A stretch of DNA of 64,000 nt, taken from positions 1-64,000 of the forward strand of contig JAUHYK010000002.1 of the NCBI GenBank assembly GCA_030426465.1, in the 5' to 3' direction. Numbering within the stretch: position 1 is the stretch's first letter; each line of letters opens with the position of its first letter. This DNA is from Alphaproteobacteria bacterium. GTDB lineage: Bacteria > Pseudomonadota > Alphaproteobacteria > Caulobacterales > Parvularculaceae. Shown here piece after piece: positions 25,521 through 34,616 of the stretch. A program made the position numbers and the translations under genes. Under the pieces are notes generated by a model. That model did no database searches, was not told the origin of the DNA, and saw only the letters and a program-made list of their open reading frames with translations.

Positions 25521-26732
25521 TTAAAATCGGCGCTTCTTGCGCGCGCTTTCAACTTCTTCCCAGACTCTAAGCGCGTTGGCGCCGAGAATTTTTTCAATAG
25601 ACGCCTCATCATAACCGCGCGCCAGGAGGCCGTCGATCAAAACCGGGTAGGAAGACACATCCTTCAAGCCTACAGGCAGACTGTCGCCAACGCCGTCATA
25701 ATCCGTGCCGAGGCCCACATGATCGATCCCTGCGATTTCAACCGCCCGGTCGATGTGGTTCAAAACATCATCCAGTGTTGCGAAGGGATAGGGATGCGCT
25801 TCAAGCCAGGCGGCGTTAAACGCCTGCGCCTCTTCACCGGACATGGCCCGGCCCAGTTTTTCTTCCTCAACTTTCTTCGCGGCGTCGCGCGGAGCGGAAT
25901 AGGTGTTGGCGGCTTCATTCAAAAAAGATGAGCCGTAATTAATCATGACGACGCCGCCGTTTTCCGCGATTTTTTTAACAAGATCATCTGGCAGGTTGCG
26001 CTCCCAGCCTGGCGTGAAATGCCGTAGCGAAGAATGTGAAGCGATCACCGGCGCGCGTGTCGTCGCCAGCGCGTCTTCAATGGCGGCGTCGGAGAGATGG
26101 CTGACATCGACCATAATCCCAAGATCGTTCATGGCGCGCACCAGCTCAAAACCAAAGGGAGAAAGACCGTTCCACCTCTTGTTCTCGTCGTAGGACGAGT
26201 CAGAAATGTGATTAGCCTTGGAATGCGCAAGCGTAATGTACCGTACGCCGCGATCATAAAAATGTTTCAGATTGGCAAGGTCGCCCTCCACTGGCGACCC
26301 GTTTTCCATGCCGAGCGGCATGGCGATTTTACCGTCCGCAAAAATCCGGCGCACATCTTTCGGACTATACGCAATCTCATATTTGTCCGGATATTGGGCG
26401 GCGACGCCTTCCATTAGACCGATGAGGATGTCTGCGCGCGCCTTGGCGCCGCCCTTCTCTTCATAGTCCGCCGCGACATAGATCGACATGAAAGGCGCAT
26501 CGAGGCCGCCTGCTTTCGCCCGGGCGTAATCGAAGTCGACTGTTTTTTCGCCAGCCGCGATATCCGCGCCTGCTTCAGCGATTGTGGACGGGGCGTCCAC
26601 ATGGCCGTCTATGATTACATATTTATGGGCGATCTCCACCGCGCGCTCAGAAGGCTCAGCTGAAGCTGCGACGGGGGCGACGGCGAGAATTGAGGCGGCG
26701 CCGGAAAAAAGATAGGCGGCAAAGGTTTTCAT
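25521..26732 (-). CDS. Exported membrane dipeptidase (M19 family)
   Basis: A 403-residue renal-dipeptidase-type zinc peptidase. Residues 1-24 form a signal peptide ending in VAASA, so the enzyme is periplasmic. The zinc ligands occur in DGHVDAP (family HxD), a glutamate in MPLGMENGSP, the histidines of VDVSHLSD and IASHSSLRH, and Asp in GTDYDGVGD. M19 enzymes cleave dipeptides, including D-residue and beta-lactam-like ones. GAAAGG precedes the ATG. It is the last gene of the minus-strand run that begins region 18.9-26.7 kb and is followed upstream by a 600-base non-coding stretch. Confidence 0.93.
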   Translation of the reverse strand: MKTFAAYLFSGAASILAVAPVAASAEPSERAVEIAHKYVIIDGHVDAPSTIAEAGADIAAGEKTVDFDYARAKAGGLDAPFMSIYVAADYEEKGGAKARADILIGLMEGVAAQYPDKYEIAYSPKDVRRIFADGKIAMPLGMENGSPVEGDLANLKHFYDRGVRYITLAHSKANHISDSSYDENKRWNGLSPFGFELVRAMNDLGIMVDVSHLSDAAIEDALATTRAPVIASHSSLRHFTPGWERNLPDDLVKKIAENGGVVMINYGSSFLNEAANTYSAPRDAAKKVEEEKLGRAMSGEEAQAFNAAWLEAHPYPFATLDDVLNHIDRAVEIAGIDHVGLGTDYDGVGDSLPVGLKDVSSYPVLIDGLLARGYDEASIEKILGANALRVWEEVESARKKRRF

Positions 26733-26786
26733 AGATGGAGCCTTTCAGGTGAATTGGGCGTGAGAATGCAGAGAAGCATCTAGGCC

Positions 26787-26816
26787 TGATTTGGCCCAGC
26801 GCCGCGCGCCAAATCA
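26787..26816. repeat. 9-base inverted repeat upstream of the dipeptidase gene
   Basis: TGATTTGGC and GCCAAATCA are perfect complements separated by 12 bases, 54 bases upstream of the dipeptidase ATG. No U-tract follows on either strand, so an operator is more likely than a terminator. Confidence 0.55.
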
Positions 26817-27090
26817 AGCGCCGCGCTGCGAGTGCGAAGGGATCTGTGGAAAACCATTGGGGAAATGTTGCCGGAGCGGCTGGTCAGTGACCGAATCCGC
26901 CCCGGCAGGGAGAGATGGCGCCGGGAAATAGCACCCTCGGGGGAGTGAGAAGCACGAAAACCCGAAAACCGGAGCGCAAGATATGCGCGTTGCGCCGCAA
27001 AGAGTGTCATCCACACGACAAATTAACAAAGAGAACCGGTGACAATTCGGTTAGGATGATCCGGCGCTGTCTTCCGCCACACCCCTCGCG

Positions 27091-27107
27091 TTGCGAATCA
27101 TTCTCAT
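27091..27107. promoter_or_regulatory. Fur-box-like sequence
   Basis: TTGCGAATCATTCTCAT is of the same form as the feoAB site and closer to common Fur sites (GCGAATCATTCTCA). It is directly followed by ATATAAGGC, which could hold a -10 element. The nearest gene in the forward direction is the sulfatase 226 bases away; no iron gene is adjacent. Confidence 0.5.
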
Positions 27108-27167
27108 ATAAGGCGCTCATCCCCACCCTGTGCACGGCCGGCGGCAGGATGGCACGGTCGGAAGTCT

Positions 27168-27181
27168 ATCAGTATACTGAT
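27168..27181. promoter_or_regulatory. 14-base palindrome followed by T6
   Basis: ATCAGTATACTGAT is perfectly self-complementary and is followed by a run of T. It sits inside a wider imperfect inverted repeat (GGCAC at 27151-27155 and GTGCC near 27191). It is either an operator or a weak terminator for a short transcript starting near the Fur-like site. Confidence 0.45.
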
Positions 27182-27332
27182 TTTTTCTACGGTGCCGTAA
27201 AACATCCAGCGACTTGCGGGCGGGTTCCGCCAGCCGCTACGCCGAAGGACGTATGGCGTTTCCCTTTCTTTCCTTTGAGCGAAGGCGATTTTTGATAACC
27301 TTGCGAGGACGCTGGCGATATTGAGGATCAGG

Positions 27333-28718
27333 ATGAAAAACCCAACGCATCTCCATCGGCGTAGTTTTATGGCGGCCGCAGCCGCCGCCGCTCTGCCGGG
27401 CGGTCAGGCTTTTGCAAAACCGAAGGGCGCGCCCAATTTCCTGTTTATCATGGCTGATGATCTCGGCTGGGCCGATGTGGGTTGCTACGGTCGCGACGAC
27501 ATCCCAACCCCGAATATCGACAAGCTCGCACAACAAGGGATGCGGTTTACCGACGCTTACGCAAACTCATCTGTGTGCTCCCCGACCAGGCTAGGGTTGA
27601 TTACCGGAAGATATCAATACCGGTTGCCGCTCGGCGCTGAAGAACCTCTGGGGATTCATAGCGACAAACGCTTGCCGGACGAGACGGACACCATGCCAGA
27701 GCTGCTTGCGGCGGCCAATTATCAAACCTCACTCGTCGGCAAATGGCATCTCGGAACGGTTCCCGGCGCCGGTCCGCTTCAACATGGCTATCAGTCATTT
27801 TGGGGGATCCGTTCCGGCGGCGTCGACTATTTTCGCCATAGCTTCATCATGGGCGAAGATGAAACGCCTGACCTCTGGGACGGTGAAACACCCATTGAAG
27901 AAAACGGATATCTCACCGAGTTGCTCGGACAACGCGCCAGCGAGGAAATTCTGCGCATGGGCGCGAACGACGCGCCATTTCTTTTAAGTCTTCATTTTAC
28001 AGCGCCGCATTGGCCGTGGGAAACAGCGGAAGACATTCAGGCCGCCCAAGAGATACGCAACAGCCTCGACTTCGAAGGCGGCTCCATGGCGATCTATCGC
28101 GGCATGGTGAAAAGTCTCGATCAAGCCATCGGACGCGTTTTGAAAACACTGAAAAAAGCTGGCCTGGACGACAATACTGTCGTGGTCTTCACTTCAGACA
28201 ATGGCGGCGAACGCTTTTCAAAAACCTGGCCGTTCAACGGTATGAAAGGCGAGCTGCTGGAAGGTGGAATTCGCACGCCGCTAATCGTGCGCTGGCCGGG
28301 ACAAATCAAAAAAGCAAGCGTGAGCGCGCAGACAGCGATGAGCATGGACTGGCTGCCGACCATGCTGGAGGCCGCAGGCGTCGATTACAGCCCGTCCGAT
28401 TTCGACGGTGTGAGCTTGCTACCTGCGCTTATCGGCGGTGATGTCAAAGACCGCAAACTGTTCTGGCGTTATCAGGCTCACGATCAAAAAGCCCTTCGCG
28501 AAGGCCCGTGGAAATATCTCTCCATCGCCGGGAATGATTATCTCTTCAATGTCGACGACGATCCGATGGAGCGCGCAAACAAGAAAACGATCGAAACGGA
28601 GCGCTTCGCGCGAATGCAATCGGAATGGGCGGCATGGAACGAAACCATGCTCGCCTATCCGGAAGGCAACCCCAGCTGGAGCAACAAATTTGGCGGGTTC
28701 ATGGCGGACCGTTACTGA
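27333..28718 (+). CDS. Tat-exported sulfatase
   Basis: A 461-residue type I sulfatase. The N-terminus HLHRRSFMAAAAAAALPGG is a twin-arginine signal ending near AFA, so a folded enzyme is exported. The catalytic motif is VCSPTRLGLITGRY, a Cys-type C-x-P-x-R site that needs conversion to formylglycine. The metal ligands are in MADDLGWADVG and FTSDNGGE, and GKWHLG is the second family signature. Such enzymes remove sulfate from aryl, steroid or sugar esters. The frame is open to a TTG 12 bases earlier; the ATG at 27333 begins the signal and follows GAGG. It precedes an MFS carrier and a nitroreductase. Confidence 0.92.
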   Translation: MKNPTHLHRRSFMAAAAAAALPGGQAFAKPKGAPNFLFIMADDLGWADVGCYGRDDIPTPNIDKLAQQGMRFTDAYANSSVCSPTRLGLITGRYQYRLPLGAEEPLGIHSDKRLPDETDTMPELLAAANYQTSLVGKWHLGTVPGAGPLQHGYQSFWGIRSGGVDYFRHSFIMGEDETPDLWDGETPIEENGYLTELLGQRASEEILRMGANDAPFLLSLHFTAPHWPWETAEDIQAAQEIRNSLDFEGGSMAIYRGMVKSLDQAIGRVLKTLKKAGLDDNTVVVFTSDNGGERFSKTWPFNGMKGELLEGGIRTPLIVRWPGQIKKASVSAQTAMSMDWLPTMLEAAGVDYSPSDFDGVSLLPALIGGDVKDRKLFWRYQAHDQKALREGPWKYLSIAGNDYLFNVDDDPMERANKKTIETERFARMQSEWAAWNETMLAYPEGNPSWSNKFGGFMADRY

Positions 28719-28779
28719 AGCCGCCTGAAACCGAATCGACCGGCCCGGCTCTATCCGCATGACTAGACTAAAAAGAAAA

Positions 28780-28798
28780 GGCGTAAAACATTTGCGCC
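28780..28798. repeat. Short inverted repeat before the spinster-type carrier gene
   Basis: GGCGTAAA and TTTGCGCC flank a three-base centre and pair except for one G-T wobble. It lies 27 bases before the carrier ATG, between it and the sulfatase. It may be an operator or a leader hairpin. Confidence 0.4.
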
Positions 28799-28825
28799 AC
28801 AAAATATTATCAGGGAGCGGACTAC

Positions 28826-30184
28826 ATGACAGTTGCTGTCGAACCCAGAAAAGAAGACTGGCCCTCTCCCGCACGGGCCTATTGGGGTCTGACGGTCCTG
28901 ACCCTTGCCCTCATGGTGGCGACGCTCGACCGCTCCATTATTTCCTTGCTGGTGGAGCCCATCAAAGCAGACCTCAACCTTACTGATACGCAGTTCTCGC
29001 TTCTTACGGGGTTCGCCTTCGTCTTTTTCTACGCATTTCTTGGCCTACCCATCGCAAGGCTTGCAGACGTCAAGAGCCGTCGTGTGATTATTGGTGTTGG
29101 CATCACTTTCTGGAGCCTCGCCACCATGTTGTGCGGACTCGCCCAAAATTTCTGGCATCTTTTCTGGGCGCGGGTCGGCGTCGGCGCCGGCGAATCCTCG
29201 TTCGCGCCGGCAACCTTTTCCATCATCACCGACAGTTTTCCGCCGGAAAAACTCCCGCGCGCTTTCGCGATCAATTCACTCGGATTCATTGCCGGCGCTG
29301 GTGTCTCCAATCTCGCCGGCGGCGCCATCATCGCCGCGATCACCGCCATCGGGGTGATCAACCTGCCGCTCGTCGGCGATCTGAAGCCATGGCAAATGGT
29401 CTTTATTCTGGTCGGCCTGCCCGGCTTCGTTGTCGCGGCGATGATGGCGAGCGTTCAGGAGCCAAAACGCAAGGGCCAGCTCAAACAAAGCGACGGCAAA
29501 GCGAAAGCGCTCCCGGTCAAGGAAATCTTCGCCTATCTCAATCAGGAACGGCGTACCTATGCGCCCATGTTTCTTTCCCTCGCCGTCAAAGTGCTCTTGA
29601 GTTACGGAGCAGTCTTGTGGCTGCCCGCACTCTTCATCCGCACCCATGGCTGGACAGCGCCGCAAATCGCCTATGTCCTTGGTATCACATCGCTCATCAC
29701 ATCGCCCTTGGGGTTGTGGCTCGGCAGTTATATCTCCGAACGCTGGGCGAAGGCCGGTATGAACGACGCCTATATGCGGCTTGTCCTCTACGCCTCCATT
29801 GGCCTGACGCCGTTCGCCATCGCCTATCCGCTCGTAGACAACGCATGGCTCGCCATCGTGCTTTATGGAATCAACACGTTTATCGCATCCATCGGCATCG
29901 CACCGGGCAACGCCGCGCTGCAAGTGGTGACGCCGGCGGAAATGCGCGGACAGGTGCGCGCGCTTTATCAGTTCGTGTTCAACGTCATTGGCTACGCCGC
30001 CGGCCCGCTGATTATTGCCCTCTTCACCGACTATCTTTTCGGCGCAGAAGACCAACTGCGTTATTCCATGGCTCTGCTTGCCTTCCTTCTGGCGCCTGCC
30101 GCCTGTGTCGTAACCTGGGTCGGCGTCAAACCCTATGGCGAAAGCTACGCCCGCGCCATGGCGCGTTATGCGAGCCAGGTCTGA
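28826..30184 (+). CDS. MFS transporter, spinster-like
   Basis: A 452-residue major facilitator with twelve likely helices. The N-terminal helix carries ATLDRSIISLLVEPIKADL, the first loop is GLPIARLADVKSRRV (the MFS loop 2-3 motif), and helix 4-5 has WARVGVGAGESSFAPATFS. This pattern, LDRxxI then GVGAGES, defines the spinster-like group of proteobacterial carriers; two close paralogues lie at 31.8-33.2 kb and 60.4-61.7 kb. GGGAGC precedes the ATG. It sits between the sulfatase and nitroreductase genes on the same strand and probably moves the compound they process. Direction of transport is unknown. Confidence 0.88.
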   Translation: MTVAVEPRKEDWPSPARAYWGLTVLTLALMVATLDRSIISLLVEPIKADLNLTDTQFSLLTGFAFVFFYAFLGLPIARLADVKSRRVIIGVGITFWSLATMLCGLAQNFWHLFWARVGVGAGESSFAPATFSIITDSFPPEKLPRAFAINSLGFIAGAGVSNLAGGAIIAAITAIGVINLPLVGDLKPWQMVFILVGLPGFVVAAMMASVQEPKRKGQLKQSDGKAKALPVKEIFAYLNQERRTYAPMFLSLAVKVLLSYGAVLWLPALFIRTHGWTAPQIAYVLGITSLITSPLGLWLGSYISERWAKAGMNDAYMRLVLYASIGLTPFAIAYPLVDNAWLAIVLYGINTFIASIGIAPGNAALQVVTPAEMRGQVRALYQFVFNVIGYAAGPLIIALFTDYLFGAEDQLRYSMALLAFLLAPAACVVTWVGVKPYGESYARAMARYASQV

Positions 30185-30187
30185 ATC

Positions 30188-30862
30188 ATGTCGACCATCG
30201 CTCAGACACTGAAAGACCGTCGCTCCTACCGCGCTTTTCTGCAAACGCCTGTGGATCAGGCGTTGCTGGAAAGTATGCTCAAGACTGCACTGCTGTCGGC
30301 GTCAAATTCAAACATTCAGCCCTGGCATGTTTATCTCGTAACAGGGGCGAAGCTGCAACAACTGAAAGATGCAACAAAGGCGCGCTCCACCGTGCCGCCG
30401 CAATTCGACGAGCATGTTTACAAGGTCTATCCTGACCCACTCGAAGAGCCTTATGAAAGCAGGCGGTTTCATTGCGGCGAGCGGCAATATTCCGCCATGG
30501 GGATCGCCCGCGAAGATCAGGCCGGGCGTCTCACCTATGTCTACAACAATCACCAGTGTTTTGGCGCACCGGCGGCGATGTTTCTTTACATCGACAACAA
30601 GGCGGGTCCGTCGCAATGGGCCGATCTCGGCATCTACCTGCAATCGGTGATGCTTCTGCTAACGGAAGCCGGTCTCGGATCTTGCGCCCAAATCAGCTGG
30701 AATGTCTTCCATAAAACAGTACGGGACGTCTTGGATGTCCCTGAAAACCTCACCCTCTATTGCGGGCTCTCTATTGGTTATCCTGACATGCAGGCGCCGC
30801 AAAACACGGTCGTCGCAGACCGTGCTCCCGTTGACGAGGTGCTGACGGTTCTGGCGGACTAA
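30188..30862 (+). CDS. Nitroreductase family flavoprotein
   Basis: A 224-residue FMN oxidoreductase of the nitroreductase fold. The FMN phosphate-binding DRRSYRAF near residue 10 and SASNSNIQPWHVYLVTG are the family N-terminus; LGIYLQSVMLLLTEAGLGSCAQ and YCGLSIGYPD are the conserved C-terminal parts. Members reduce nitroaromatics, quinones, enones or flavins. It starts three bases after the carrier gene ends, so the sulfatase, carrier and nitroreductase likely form one transcript. Four bases overlap the end of the convergent SDR gene. Confidence 0.9.
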   Translation: MSTIAQTLKDRRSYRAFLQTPVDQALLESMLKTALLSASNSNIQPWHVYLVTGAKLQQLKDATKARSTVPPQFDEHVYKVYPDPLEEPYESRRFHCGERQYSAMGIAREDQAGRLTYVYNNHQCFGAPAAMFLYIDNKAGPSQWADLGIYLQSVMLLLTEAGLGSCAQISWNVFHKTVRDVLDVPENLTLYCGLSIGYPDMQAPQNTVVADRAPVDEVLTVLAD

Positions 30863-31800
30863 TCGTTAGACGTATCAAGCGCCGGCACGTCACCCTGTTT
30901 GTCATAGATCGGATTGTAGAGCAGCGTCCCGAACAGCTTAACGACTTCAGCGCGCTCAGGGTTTGGCGCATCCTGAGGTATAGCGCGAAGCAACGCATTG
31001 TTGCGCGCGACGATGCCGTCGCGGAACTCCGGATGAGACATGACGAAAAGGTCGCCGCGCTTCACCGCGCGCAAAACCCGTTCGCCGACCTCTTCCGGGT
31101 CCATAAACACGTTCGGGTCGAAAGACGGCATCTGACGCGGCGGTGATTTGCCGTCTGCAACGGGCGGCGCATCATCACGCAAATGGTCTGGGCGAACCTC
31201 ATGCGTCGTTTGGCCAAGGCTTGTCTTGACCGGCCCCGGGAAAAATACAGAGGCGCCGATATTGGTCCCTTCAAGATCTGTCGCCAGCGACTCCGTCATG
31301 CCCGCCACCGCAAATTTGGCCGTGCAGTAAAGCCCTGCACCGCCGACAGCGGAAAACCCACCTGTTGATGAGGTTGTCACCACATGACCTGATTCACCAT
31401 GCGCGATCATGCGCGGAAGAACAGTCACGAGGCCATTTACGACGCCCCCTACATTGACGCTCAGGCTAAAGTCCCAGTCCTTATAGGTGGCGTTTTGCAT
31501 CGGCTTTCCTGCAACGCCGACACCGGCGTTGAGTACGAGCAGATGGATATTTCCATAGACTTGCTCCGCTTCATCAGCCGCTTTGACCCACTCATCTCTA
31601 TCTGTGACATCCAGTTTGACAGCATGCACCGGAAAGTTGGTGTCGCTGAATTCGGACATTGCGTCATCAAGCGCGCTCTGGCGGATATCAGCGATCACAA
31701 CATTCATGCCGTGCTTGGCGAATGTCTTCGCCATGCCAAGACCCATCCCGCTGGCGCCGCCTGTGATGAATGCAGTTTTTCCGCTAACGTCTTTCAGCAT
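30859..31800 (-). CDS. Short-chain dehydrogenase/reductase
   Basis: A 313-residue classical SDR with an extended C-terminus. The NAD(P) motif is TGGASGMGLGM, the stabilising motif LNAGVGV replaces NNAG, the catalytic serine is in TTSSTGGFS, and Tyr-x3-Lys is YCTAKFAVAG. The acidic residue in VIADIRQ after the second strand suggests NAD rather than NADP. Residues after about 210 (DDAPPVADGKSPPRQMP) are an insertion not usual in FabG. Last of a minus-strand run starting with the FAD oxidoreductase. Substrate probably a hydroxyl or ketone intermediate; not identifiable. Confidence 0.88.
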   Translation of the reverse strand: MLKDVSGKTAFITGGASGMGLGMAKTFAKHGMNVVIADIRQSALDDAMSEFSDTNFPVHAVKLDVTDRDEWVKAADEAEQVYGNIHLLVLNAGVGVAGKPMQNATYKDWDFSLSVNVGGVVNGLVTVLPRMIAHGESGHVVTTSSTGGFSAVGGAGLYCTAKFAVAGMTESLATDLEGTNIGASVFFPGPVKTSLGQTTHEVRPDHLRDDAPPVADGKSPPRQMPSFDPNVFMDPEEVGERVLRAVKRGDLFVMSHPEFRDGIVARNNALLRAIPQDAPNPERAEVVKLFGTLLYNPIYDKQGDVPALDTSND

Positions 31801-31843
31801 ATTGCCTCCTTACCATTTCTTTCCGTCCATCCTTCAGGCGGCG

Positions 31844-33223
31844 CTAGTCATCGCGTTCACGCGCAGCGACAACGGCGCGCGCATATGGCTTTAATGCTTT
31901 CCAGCTCAAAAAGAGGCCAATCGGGCCGAGGATCGCGGCCACGACCGCCATGGAGCTTCCAAGCATTGCTTCATTTTTGAAAATATTGTCGGTCATCAAG
32001 GCCACGATAAGCGGTCCGGCGCCATAGCCCATGACATTAAACACAGCGATATAGAGCGCAGACACCGTACCTCGCATGCGCCCGGGCGTGATCACCTGGA
32101 TAGCAGCATTCGCCGGCCCCGCGCCGAGCGAGCCAAGAAACAACGTCGCGCCATAGAGCGTAAACGCGACCCACGCAGTCGGCGCCAACGGATAGAGGAT
32201 CGCCAGCGGCACAAGCAAGAGCGACACCCAGAGCACGATGCGCATATTGGCGTCGTCATGACCTTTTGCAGCAAGCCATGTGGCCGCCTGACCTCCGATC
32301 AGCAGTCCGAGCGGCGCCACCACTAAAGCGATGGCGCCGAGAATGGGCCCCGGTTCACCCGGGGCGTAACCAAAGCTGCGCTCGAAAAACGCCGGCGACC
32401 AGACGGCGTTGCCGAAACTCAGCATGGACTTTACGCCAGCGGCGACAAACATCGCAGCATAGGCGGGACTCCATAACTTCAAAAAGCTCAGCACTTTCGC
32501 AAATGACGGCGTTACGGCGCCGGTTCCCGCATCCTTGCGCGGCGGCTCCGGCACTGTCAGCACCATGAGCAACGCCCAAAGCATCCCCGGAAGGCCAACA
32601 ATCACGAACGTCATCTGCCAGGGCTTCAACGTCCCGACGATTGGAAAACTCTGGGGGCCAAGCTCGGTCAACCAGACAATCAGATACCCGCCGACCAGCA
32701 GCGCCATGCCCGACCCCATCACCATCCCGATATTGATGATGGAGATCGGCCGCGCGAGTTTTTCCCGCGGAAACATGTCCGCCGTCATCGAATAGGTGGC
32801 GGGGCCGTTGCAGCTTTCACCGACGCCGACTCCCATGCGCGCAATGGCAAGTTGCCAGAAATTCTGCGCGAGCCCGCAACACGCCGTCATCAACGACCAG
32901 AAAGCAATCCCTGCGCCGATAATCCATTTGCGCGGACCGCGGTCCACCAGCCGGGAAATGGGAATGCCGACGCTGATGTAGAAGAGAACGAACATGAAGC
33001 CGACAAGAATAGAGATCTGCGTATCGGAAAGTTTCAGGTCCGCCTTGATGGGAGTGATCAGCAAGGTCAGCAATTGCCGATCAAGGAAATTGAACATCAG
33101 CGCAACGGTGAAGATGAAGATCGCCCACCACGCGCGCGCCGGCGACACCGGCGGCGGCGCGCCCTTAGACATCATGGTTTTTTGTGCAAGAGACGCCTGC
33201 GCGCCATCCGAAGCTGTGGTCAT
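31844..33223 (-). CDS. MFS transporter, spinster-like
   Basis: A 459-residue twelve-helix carrier closely related in layout to the one at 28.8 kb: NFLDRQLLTLLITPIKADL, GIPISRLVDRGPRK and RMGVGVGESCNGPATYSM. It starts four bases after the stop of the next MFS gene upstream, so the two are coexpressed. The first 35 residues are a Gln/Pro-rich cytoplasmic tail, and a start at one of the two Met codons at residues 17-18 is possible. Substrate unknown; its neighbours deal with carboxylic acids. Confidence 0.87.
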   Translation of the reverse strand: MTTASDGAQASLAQKTMMSKGAPPPVSPARAWWAIFIFTVALMFNFLDRQLLTLLITPIKADLKLSDTQISILVGFMFVLFYISVGIPISRLVDRGPRKWIIGAGIAFWSLMTACCGLAQNFWQLAIARMGVGVGESCNGPATYSMTADMFPREKLARPISIINIGMVMGSGMALLVGGYLIVWLTELGPQSFPIVGTLKPWQMTFVIVGLPGMLWALLMVLTVPEPPRKDAGTGAVTPSFAKVLSFLKLWSPAYAAMFVAAGVKSMLSFGNAVWSPAFFERSFGYAPGEPGPILGAIALVVAPLGLLIGGQAATWLAAKGHDDANMRIVLWVSLLLVPLAILYPLAPTAWVAFTLYGATLFLGSLGAGPANAAIQVITPGRMRGTVSALYIAVFNVMGYGAGPLIVALMTDNIFKNEAMLGSSMAVVAAILGPIGLFLSWKALKPYARAVVAARERDD

Positions 33224-33227
33224 CTGA

Positions 33228-34577
33228 TCAATGGCCTTCCTGCTTCATGGCGGCGCTGGCGCCTTGCATGGCGCCGATCGGCGTCTGGCTTTCAACGGGT
33301 CCCTTTCCGCCGCCCACCGGCAGGAGGGACTTGTCATAGCGATAAGGCCCGAGGAACCAGTAGAGGAAGAAGGTGATCGCCATGAGAACCGACATGATCA
33401 CAAAGACCAGCTCGTAATCTCCGTATTTGTCATAATACATGCCGACGAGCAGCGGGGCCACGCCCATGCAGAATGTCTGAAACGGTGTTTGGATTCCGAC
33501 CAGCGTGCCAAAAGACTTCAAGCCGAAAAACCGGAGTTGAAATACAGTCCCCATTGGCCGCTTTGCGCCGCCGGAAAAACCGATGAGGATTGTCGCCATC
33601 AACAGGAACGAAAATCCCGCCGCGCCGCCACTGAGGAACAGATAGAGAAAGAGCCCCACCGCCGTCATGGCGCTGAAGGGCGCGGCGACTTTCGCCGTCT
33701 CCATTTTATCCATCAAAAAGCCGCCCGCGACAGTTCCCGCGGCCATCGCCAATTGCGCAATTGATAACATCCAGACGGCGGTGTCCACGCTGACGCCCCG
33801 CGATACGATGAACGGGATCAAATGCGGCTGCAGTCCCATGGCTGGCGCCATTGCAATAACGCTAGCCATCAGAATGAACCAAAAATCGCGGGTCTTCATG
33901 GCTTCCTTAGGCGTCAGTCCGGGCGCTTCGGGCGGCGGGGCGCCGACGGCGACTTCCGGAGCCTTTGGCGCTTCTGGCTCTCTCAGCCAGATGAGAAGAA
34001 CCGGGATGACGGAAAGAATAATAATACCAAGGCCAACAAACATGCCCCGCCAGCCATAGCCGTCGATCAGGAATTGAATGAGCTTTGGCGCAAACACGCC
34101 CGCAATGCTGGACTCGACGCCAAAAATCGCCAGCGCCTTACCGCGATGCTTGTTAAACAACGCGCCAATAATTTTCGAGTAGCCAATCGCCGTGGTGCCG
34201 GCGAAACCCAGCACAGCAAATCCGAAATAAAACTGCCAGAGCGATCCATCCTGACGCGAGAGCGCCATCGTTATCAATCCAACGACAGCGGTTCCGAAAA
34301 TAATCATTTTTCGGGCGCCTATTTTATCGACAAGCCGGCCAAGGAAAGGCGCCGACGTCCCCCCGACAAGCATCATCGCCGTGAGGCCGCCGGAAAACTG
34401 CGTTCGCGTCCAGCCGAATTCTTCGGTCATGGGCAAGGTCAACAGCATGATCGCGGTGAACGGAAGAATGGACGATCCGAAAAGAATGCCGATCGTGGCC
34501 GCAATCATGATCTTGATTTTCCTGGGAGAGAAATCGGATTCCTCTTCAGGCGCCGCCGTTTGTGTATCCGTCGTCAT
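33228..34577 (-). CDS. MFS transporter, monocarboxylate/oxalate-formate antiporter-like
   Basis: A 449-residue carrier of a different MFS branch. The first helix ends in MTEEFGWTRTQFSGGLTAMML, typical of the OFA/MCT group, followed by FLGRLVDKIGARK. A Pro-rich loop of about 30 residues (EPEAPKAPEVAVGAPPPEAPG) separates helices 6 and 7. Such carriers move small carboxylates, often in exchange. GGGAGG precedes the ATG at the right spacing. It follows the aconitase X small subunit gene by 39 bases. Confidence 0.87.
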   Translation of the reverse strand: MTTDTQTAAPEEESDFSPRKIKIMIAATIGILFGSSILPFTAIMLLTLPMTEEFGWTRTQFSGGLTAMMLVGGTSAPFLGRLVDKIGARKMIIFGTAVVGLITMALSRQDGSLWQFYFGFAVLGFAGTTAIGYSKIIGALFNKHRGKALAIFGVESSIAGVFAPKLIQFLIDGYGWRGMFVGLGIIILSVIPVLLIWLREPEAPKAPEVAVGAPPPEAPGLTPKEAMKTRDFWFILMASVIAMAPAMGLQPHLIPFIVSRGVSVDTAVWMLSIAQLAMAAGTVAGGFLMDKMETAKVAAPFSAMTAVGLFLYLFLSGGAAGFSFLLMATILIGFSGGAKRPMGTVFQLRFFGLKSFGTLVGIQTPFQTFCMGVAPLLVGMYYDKYGDYELVFVIMSVLMAITFFLYWFLGPYRYDKSLLPVGGGKGPVESQTPIGAMQGASAAMKQEGH

Positions 34578-34616
34578 GCCTACCTCCCTAGCTTTCGATG
34601 CACCGTTTTCCGGTGT

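Larger units (their letters stand above)
26733..27332. other. 600-base non-coding stretch upstream of the dipeptidase and sulfatase
   Basis: No convincing gene was found in either direction. The stretch holds three separate signals, each entered on its own: a 9-base inverted repeat near the dipeptidase start, a Fur-box-like sequence at 27091, and a 14-base palindrome at 27168 followed by a run of T. A short open frame beginning with ATG at 27149 crosses the palindrome and has no family resemblance. Confidence 0.55.

Noticed and set aside
26900-26960. GGGAGAG-containing segment resembling part of a glycine riboswitch
   Set aside because: The flanking conserved CGCCGAAGG and the closing stem are missing, and no glycine-related gene follows.
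27149-27295. 48-codon open frame starting MARSEVYQYTDFF
   Set aside because: No ribosome binding site, it crosses the palindrome, and shows no resemblance to a known family.
29276-30244. Open frame of 322 codons opposite the spinster-like carrier
   Set aside because: Shadow frame; composition rich in Asp, His and Gly with no fold signature, while the carrier on the plus strand is clear.
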